DNA from: Magnetococcales bacterium
GTDB lineage: Bacteria > Pseudomonadota > Magnetococcia > Magnetococcales > DC0425bin3
Length of the DNA: 18,654 nucleotides
Direction of reading: 5' to 3'
Assembly (NCBI GenBank): GCA_015229045.1
Contig: JADGCJ010000060.1
Span: forward strand, 1 to 18,654
The notes below the pieces were generated by a model that did not search any database, was not told the origin of the DNA, and saw only the letters and a program-made list of their open reading frames with translations. Shown here in pieces: positions 15,492-18,654 of this stretch. Position numbers and translations under genes: made by a program. Every line of letters begins with the position of its first letter. Position 1 is the first letter of the stretch.

Positions 15492-15546
15492 AAAACGTCG
15501 AACCAAACCCATTTCGGGGTACATCATTTTTAATGTTTGAAAGACT

Positions 15547-15650
15547 GGGATGGAGGTCCAGGAGGAAGGGCTGTGCCCTTCCTCCTGGTGGGGTCCGGGG
15601 CGAAGCCCCGGTGGGGTTTGGGGCGAAGCCCCAATGAAGTCTTTCATGCC
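15547..15650 (-). repeat. Composite stem-loop repeat, copy R3 (inverted), with a 14-bp hairpin
   Basis: On the minus strand it reads CATGAAAGACTT, then twice the perfect GGGGC-TTC-GCCCC stem separated by AAACCCCACC, and ends in a strong hairpin (15558-15588) whose 14-bp perfect stem CCAGGAGGAAGGGC closes on a 3-nt loop. This hairpin occupies the place of the 22-bp palindromic unit of other copies but has a different stem sequence. It begins 56 bp after copA and could block or stabilise the end of its transcript. Confidence 0.85.
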
Positions 15651-15676
15651 AACATTTTTTCCCGAACACAGCCATC

Positions 15677-15786
15677 CAGTACCCCCTCAAGAAAGGCCTG
15701 GACATGAAAGCCTTTGTCGGGGCTTCGCCCCAAACCCCACCGGGACTCCGTCCTGGACCTGTCCGGTCGCCAGCCCCCTGGACCCC
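15677..15786 (+). repeat. Composite stem-loop repeat, copy R4
   Basis: Same order as R2: AAAGGC-N12-GCCTTT stem, perfect GGGGC-TTC-GCCCC, one degenerate 22-bp unit (GGGACTCCGTCCTGG form) and a terminal CCAGCCCCCTGG. Its first 42 bp equal 12988-13029. It lies head-to-head with the inverted R3, 26 bp apart, between the convergent copA and DUF2892 genes. Confidence 0.92.
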
Positions 15787-15803
15787 CTTGGCAGGCCCTC
15801 TCC

Positions 15804-15995
15804 TCACCCGTCGACCTGGCAGGTACTGATTCCGAACAGCGTGTACGCGGGGCAAAAATTGACCACCCCGGTCAGCAGCGGCACCACACCGATCCATCCC
15901 CAGACTGTTTGAGGCCCCACGAACACCAGGGCGATCAGGACGATACCTGCAACGATGCGCAGCAGACGATCCATGCCACCAACATTTTTTTTCAT
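15804..15995 (-). CDS. YgaP-like/DUF2892 small inner-membrane protein
   Basis: 63 residues with two hydrophobic helices (about 11-27 and 29-46) and the family signature NFCPAYTLFGISTC (46-59, Cys48 and Cys59). It matches DUF2892, the transmembrane domain also found at the C-terminus of YgaP rhodanese; here it stands alone with no rhodanese domain. ATG 15995 follows GAGAGGAAGG; upstream in-frame starts would only add a polar leader. The function of the stand-alone form is not established; in other genomes it often lies beside sulfur or metal redox genes. Third and last in a minus-strand run after purH and the Sel1-like gene (81-bp gap). Confidence 0.9.
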   Translation of the reverse strand: MKKNVGGMDRLLRIVAGIVLIALVFVGPQTVWGWIGVVPLLTGVVNFCPAYTLFGISTCQVDG

Positions 15996-16076
15996 GATTG
16001 ACCTTCCTCTCCGTGATAGACAGCCAATCCCCCCCCCGATCATTGTGCGCTTCGTCGACAGGCGGCTCACCTCCCT

Positions 16077-16868
16077 TTATTTCAATGTGGGACGGTTGGC
16101 TCCCCAATCATCGACGGTCTGGGCAGGGGCGGACGACGGCAGCTGCTCGCGACTGGCCACAGCCTGAATGGAATCGAGCGATGGGGCCTGTTCGCGATTG
16201 GCCGCCTGCGTTTGGATACGACCGTCTGCTTCTGCAATCTCGCGATTGATTGCCGCAAGCCTGGCATAGTATTCGGACTTGGGCACGTTGATGGCAATGC
16301 CATAACGACCATAATGGAAAATGTCACTCAGGATGGCAGCTGCATCGACTTGATGATCATTGCTGGCAGCCCAATCAAGGAGTTCGGTACCGTAGAGGGT
16401 ATCCTTTTTCAACACCCCGAGACGACCGGCCAAAAAACACAAGCCAAGGTAGGATTTGGCTTTGCCGCTGATGGCGTGCTCCTGAAATTTTTCCCTTACC
16501 AGGCCAGCCACGTTGCAAAGAGGATCCCACCTCAACTGCCAGGGAGAGAATTGACTGACGCCCTCTCCTTCGGCAAGGGCCATGATCAGCCGTTCGAGAA
16601 GCCAATACTCCCCCTTGGCAACGGCCTTCAGCCAAAGATTGGTCCCGGCGGTGATATCCTGACCGCACCAGGGATCGGGACGCACATAACAATCACCCAT
16701 GTCGATCATGGCATAGGTATCACCTTTGGCAGAGGCAACGAGGGAGGCATACCGATCCCGTTTTTGCAGCCACTCCTTGTATTGCGCCTCGTCAGCCTGG
16801 GCCGTTGTTACGGTACCGAAAATAACCAGGGCAGCCACGAAGAGAGGTGCCACACTTCGTATACTCAT
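16077..16868 (-). CDS. Periplasmic Sel1-like/TPR-like protein (hypothetical)
   Basis: 263 residues. Residues 1-25 are a signal peptide (hydrophobic 7-20, cleavage expected after AQA, giving DEAQYKEW). Residues 40-205 are helical with Sel1/TPR-like helix pairs: GDTYAMIDMGDCY (49-61), AGTNLWLKAVAKGEYWLLERLI (74-95) and SGKAKSYLGLCFLAGRLGV (134-152), then LYGTELLDWAASNDHQVDAAAIL. Four Cys (60, 68, 118, 144) could form disulfides in the periplasm. The tail after 210 is Gln/Ala/Ser-rich and likely disordered. ATG 16868 has CAGGAGC upstream. It starts 38 bp after the purH stop, so it is probably cotranscribed, though nothing links it to purine synthesis. No precise function is assigned. Confidence 0.75.
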   Translation of the reverse strand: MSIRSVAPLFVAALVIFGTVTTAQADEAQYKEWLQKRDRYASLVASAKGDTYAMIDMGDCYVRPDPWCGQDITAGTNLWLKAVAKGEYWLLERLIMALAEGEGVSQFSPWQLRWDPLCNVAGLVREKFQEHAISGKAKSYLGLCFLAGRLGVLKKDTLYGTELLDWAASNDHQVDAAAILSDIFHYGRYGIAINVPKSEYYARLAAINREIAEADGRIQTQAANREQAPSLDSIQAVASREQLPSSAPAQTVDDWGANRPTLK

Positions 16869-16906
16869 GGTTTGATGCTCCTGACGTCGGGTTGAAGCAA
16901 TGCAGT

Positions 16907-18502
16907 TTAGTGCCGAAAATGGCGGATACCCGTGAAAAGCATGGCCATATCATGTTCGTTGGCGGCGGCGATGACCTCCTCATCGCGAACCGAGCCTCCC
17001 GGCTGGATCACGGCCCGGGCACCTGCGGCGGCGGCGGCATCGACGCCATCCCGGAAGGGGAAAAAAGCATCCGATGCCAGCACCGTGCCAGCCACGGGAT
17101 TGTCTGTACGCCCGGCGTTGCCGGCAGCCTCTTTGGCTTTCCAGACAGCGATACGGGAGGCATCCACCCGGCTCATCTGTCCGGCCCCCACGCCAACGGT
17201 ACAAAGCGCCCTGGCGTAAACAATAGCATTGGATTTGACATGTTTGGCAATTTTCCAGGCAAACAGAAGATCCTCCATCTCCGCCGGCGTGGGGGAGCGC
17301 CGGGTGACCACCTTGAGGGCGTTGGGATCGACAGGGGCCAGATCGCGTTGCTGCACCAGCATGCCGCCCACGACCCGTTTCAAATCCAGCGCCCGGCCAT
17401 CGACTCCCCCGGAGGCCAGATCCGGTGCCTGCAACAAGCGAAGATTTTTCTTGTCGGCAAAGATTTTTCTGGCATCGGGGTCAAACCCCGGGGCAATGAC
17501 CGCTTCGACGAAGGTGGTGGCTATCTCCCGGGCCAGACTCGCCATAACCGGACGGTTGAAAGCAAGAATGCCGCCAAAAGCAGAGATGGGATCGGTATCA
17601 CGCGCCTTCCGATAGGCGGCCAGCAGGTCGTCATCGGTGGCGACACCGCAAGGATTGGTGTGTTTGACCACCACAGCCGTGGGTGCGCTGAACTCCTTGA
17701 CCAGCTCAAAGGCCCCATTGGCGTCGTTGATGTTGTTGAAGGAGAGGGGCTTGCCCTGGAGAGACAAGGCGTTGGCAACCGAAGGCTCGGTCACGCCGCG
17801 TTCGACATAGAAGGCGGCACGTTGATGGGGATTTTCGCCATAACGCATCTCCTGGACCTGGTGATACTGCACTGTCAGGGTGGCAGGAAAAAGTTGCGGA
17901 GAGCTGTTGTCATCCAGGGAAGAGAGCCAATTGGAAATGGCGGCATCGTAGGCGGCCGTGCGGGCAAACACCTTGCGAGCCAGGGTAGCGTTGGTCTTTT
18001 CGGAGATGGACCCTGCGTGGGTACGCATTTCAGCCAGGAGTGGTGCATAATCGGCGGGATCGGTCACTACGGTCACGAAGCGGTAGTTCTTCGCCGCCGA
18101 TCGCAGCATGGCTGGTCCGCCAATATCAATATTTTCAATCGCCTCGGCCAGGGAACACCCCAGACGCGCCACGGTCTGCTCAAAAGGGTAGAGATTGACC
18201 ACCACCAGATCGATGGGAACAATCTCCTGTTCCGCCATCTGGCGCAGGTGTTCCGCATTGTCGCGCAGCCCCAGGAGGCCACCGTGAATCTTCGGATGGA
18301 GGGTCTTGACCCGTCCGTCGAGCATTTCAGGAAAGCCGGTATGGCTGGCCACGTCGGTGACGGGTATGCCCTGGGTCTCCAGCATACGGGCTGTGCCGCC
18401 AGTGGAGAGAATCTGGACGTTCATCTCGGCAAGCCCTCGACAAAATTCCGTCAGACCGGATTTGTCGGAGACGCTGATCAGGGCACGTTGGATGGTGGGC
18501 AT
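16907..18502 (-). CDS. purH: Bifunctional AICAR formyltransferase / IMP cyclohydrolase PurH
   Basis: 531 residues, close to the usual ~529. It performs the last two steps of IMP synthesis. IMP cyclohydrolase domain (1-195): [11 protein letters not shown] (7-17), STGGTA (33-38) and [20 protein letters not shown] (55-74). AICAR transformylase domain (200-531): RYGENPHQ, then [11 protein letters not shown] with the catalytic Lys-His pair at 280-281, [11 protein letters not shown] and the C-terminal [17 protein letters not shown]...[12 protein letters not shown] 18502 ([10 protein letters not shown]) is chosen because GGAGAG lies upstream and homologues start here; an in-frame ATG at 18535 would precede the ribosome binding site. 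The leader contains an 11-bp AT-rich tandem repeat. The downstream Sel1-like gene is probably on the same transcript. Confidence 0.97.
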   Translation of the reverse strand: MPTIQRALISVSDKSGLTEFCRGLAEMNVQILSTGGTARMLETQGIPVTDVASHTGFPEMLDGRVKTLHPKIHGGLLGLRDNAEHLRQMAEQEIVPIDLVVVNLYPFEQTVARLGCSLAEAIENIDIGGPAMLRSAAKNYRFVTVVTDPADYAPLLAEMRTHAGSISEKTNATLARKVFARTAAYDAAISNWLSSLDDNSSPQLFPATLTVQYHQVQEMRYGENPHQRAAFYVERGVTEPSVANALSLQGKPLSFNNINDANGAFELVKEFSAPTAVVVKHTNPCGVATDDDLLAAYRKARDTDPISAFGGILAFNRPVMASLAREIATTFVEAVIAPGFDPDARKIFADKKNLRLLQAPDLASGGVDGRALDLKRVVGGMLVQQRDLAPVDPNALKVVTRRSPTPAEMEDLLFAWKIAKHVKSNAIVYARALCTVGVGAGQMSRVDASRIAVWKAKEAAGNAGRTDNPVAGTVLASDAFFPFRDGVDAAAAAGARAVIQPGGSVRDEEVIAAANEHDMAMLFTGIRHFRH

Positions 18503-18520
18503 GGGGAAAACTCTCCAAAA

Positions 18521-18547
18521 ACAAAGATAAAACAAAGATAAAACAAA
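18521..18547. repeat. 11-bp tandem repeat in the purH leader
   Basis: Two exact copies of ACAAAGATAAA (18521-18531 and 18532-18542) and a partial third, AT-rich, ending 19 bp before the purH start codon. The unit is about one helical turn. On the coding strand it reads TTTGTTTTATC-type repeats, so it may lie in the promoter or 5' leader. Confidence 0.8.
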
Positions 18548-18602
18548 TCTATTTCGGAATATGTCGTCTCTTTACCCCTGGTTTGGGCAGGAACCCGCCA
18601 AC

Positions 18603-18654
18603 GGGGTCCAGGGGGCTGGCTCCCTGGCAGGTCCAGGACGGAGTCCTGGTGGGG
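18603..18654 (-). repeat. Composite stem-loop repeat, copy R5 (inverted, truncated by window edge)
   Basis: On the minus strand this reads CCCCACCAGGACTCCGTCCT, then GGACCTGCC and the terminal CCAGGGAGCCAGCCCCCTGG hairpin with ACCCC. It contains one 22-bp unit; the rest lies outside the window. It sits upstream of purH. Confidence 0.9.

Noticed and set aside
12988..15786. Composite transposon carrying copA
   Set aside because: No transposase or insertion-sequence inverted ends are in the flanking repeats; only homologous-recombination potential is visible.
16847..18541. 564-codon plus-strand open frame opposite purH
   Set aside because: Antisense shadow of a complete, motif-intact PurH; no ribosome binding site or domain.

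Overview
This is a GC-rich chromosomal window from a Gram-negative, probably proteobacterial, aerobe or facultative organism. It carries a type II (APH-fold) homoserine kinase, UbiX, a bactofilin, CheX with an MCP-like protein, and a periplasmic protein with a signal peptide. The hairpin-rich 'CCAGGACTCTGTCCTGG' repeat family recalls Magnetococcales (magnetotactic, alphaproteobacteria-related) genomes, but that link is from memory and tentative. No rRNA, tRNA, transposase, prophage or CRISPR array was found.

Layout, left to right. (1) 1-55: truncated copy of the composite repeat. (2) 87-6538, minus strand: a tightly coupled three-gene operon (NuoE-like, NuoF-like, then a large NuoG/GltD fusion; 4-bp ATGA overlaps), then a strong terminator and a secreted or anchored PHB-depolymerase-type esterase. 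(3) 6539-6845: comparatively AT-rich intergenic leader of that operon. (4) 6846-9583: ubiX (minus) and thrB (plus), divergent with only 33 bp between start codons; a metallophosphoesterase follows thrB. (5) 9584-11011: about 1.4 kb without a large gene. It holds two copies of a 55-bp repeat, a hairpin-rich stretch, a 41-codon membrane ORF and a small HTH-like gene with its own terminator. (6) 11012-12846: bactofilin (plus) convergent with cheX and a mini-MCP gene (minus). (7) 12988-15786: the Cu+ ATPase gene copA bracketed by directly oriented repeat copies. (8) 15804-18502, minus: purH, a periplasmic Sel1-like protein and a YgaP/DUF2892 membrane protein. (9) 18603-18654: the window ends in another repeat copy.

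The most notable system is the three-subunit flavin/iron-sulfur complex at 1150-6538. Its subunit plan is NuoE + NuoF with extra ferredoxin domains + a NuoG-like protein into which a GltD/NfnB-like FAD-NADPH domain is inserted. This matches what I recall of the Sporomusa-type electron-bifurcating transhydrogenase (StnABC), which links NADH, NADPH and ferredoxin pools; there is no hydrogenase H-cluster or molybdenum active-site domain. The second theme is the composite repeat family: at least five copies in 18.6 kb, each built from several stem-loops, with a 22-bp unit tandemly amplified fourfold in one copy. The third is the gene-poor 9.6-11.0 kb interval, where small genes and structured RNA may have been overlooked.
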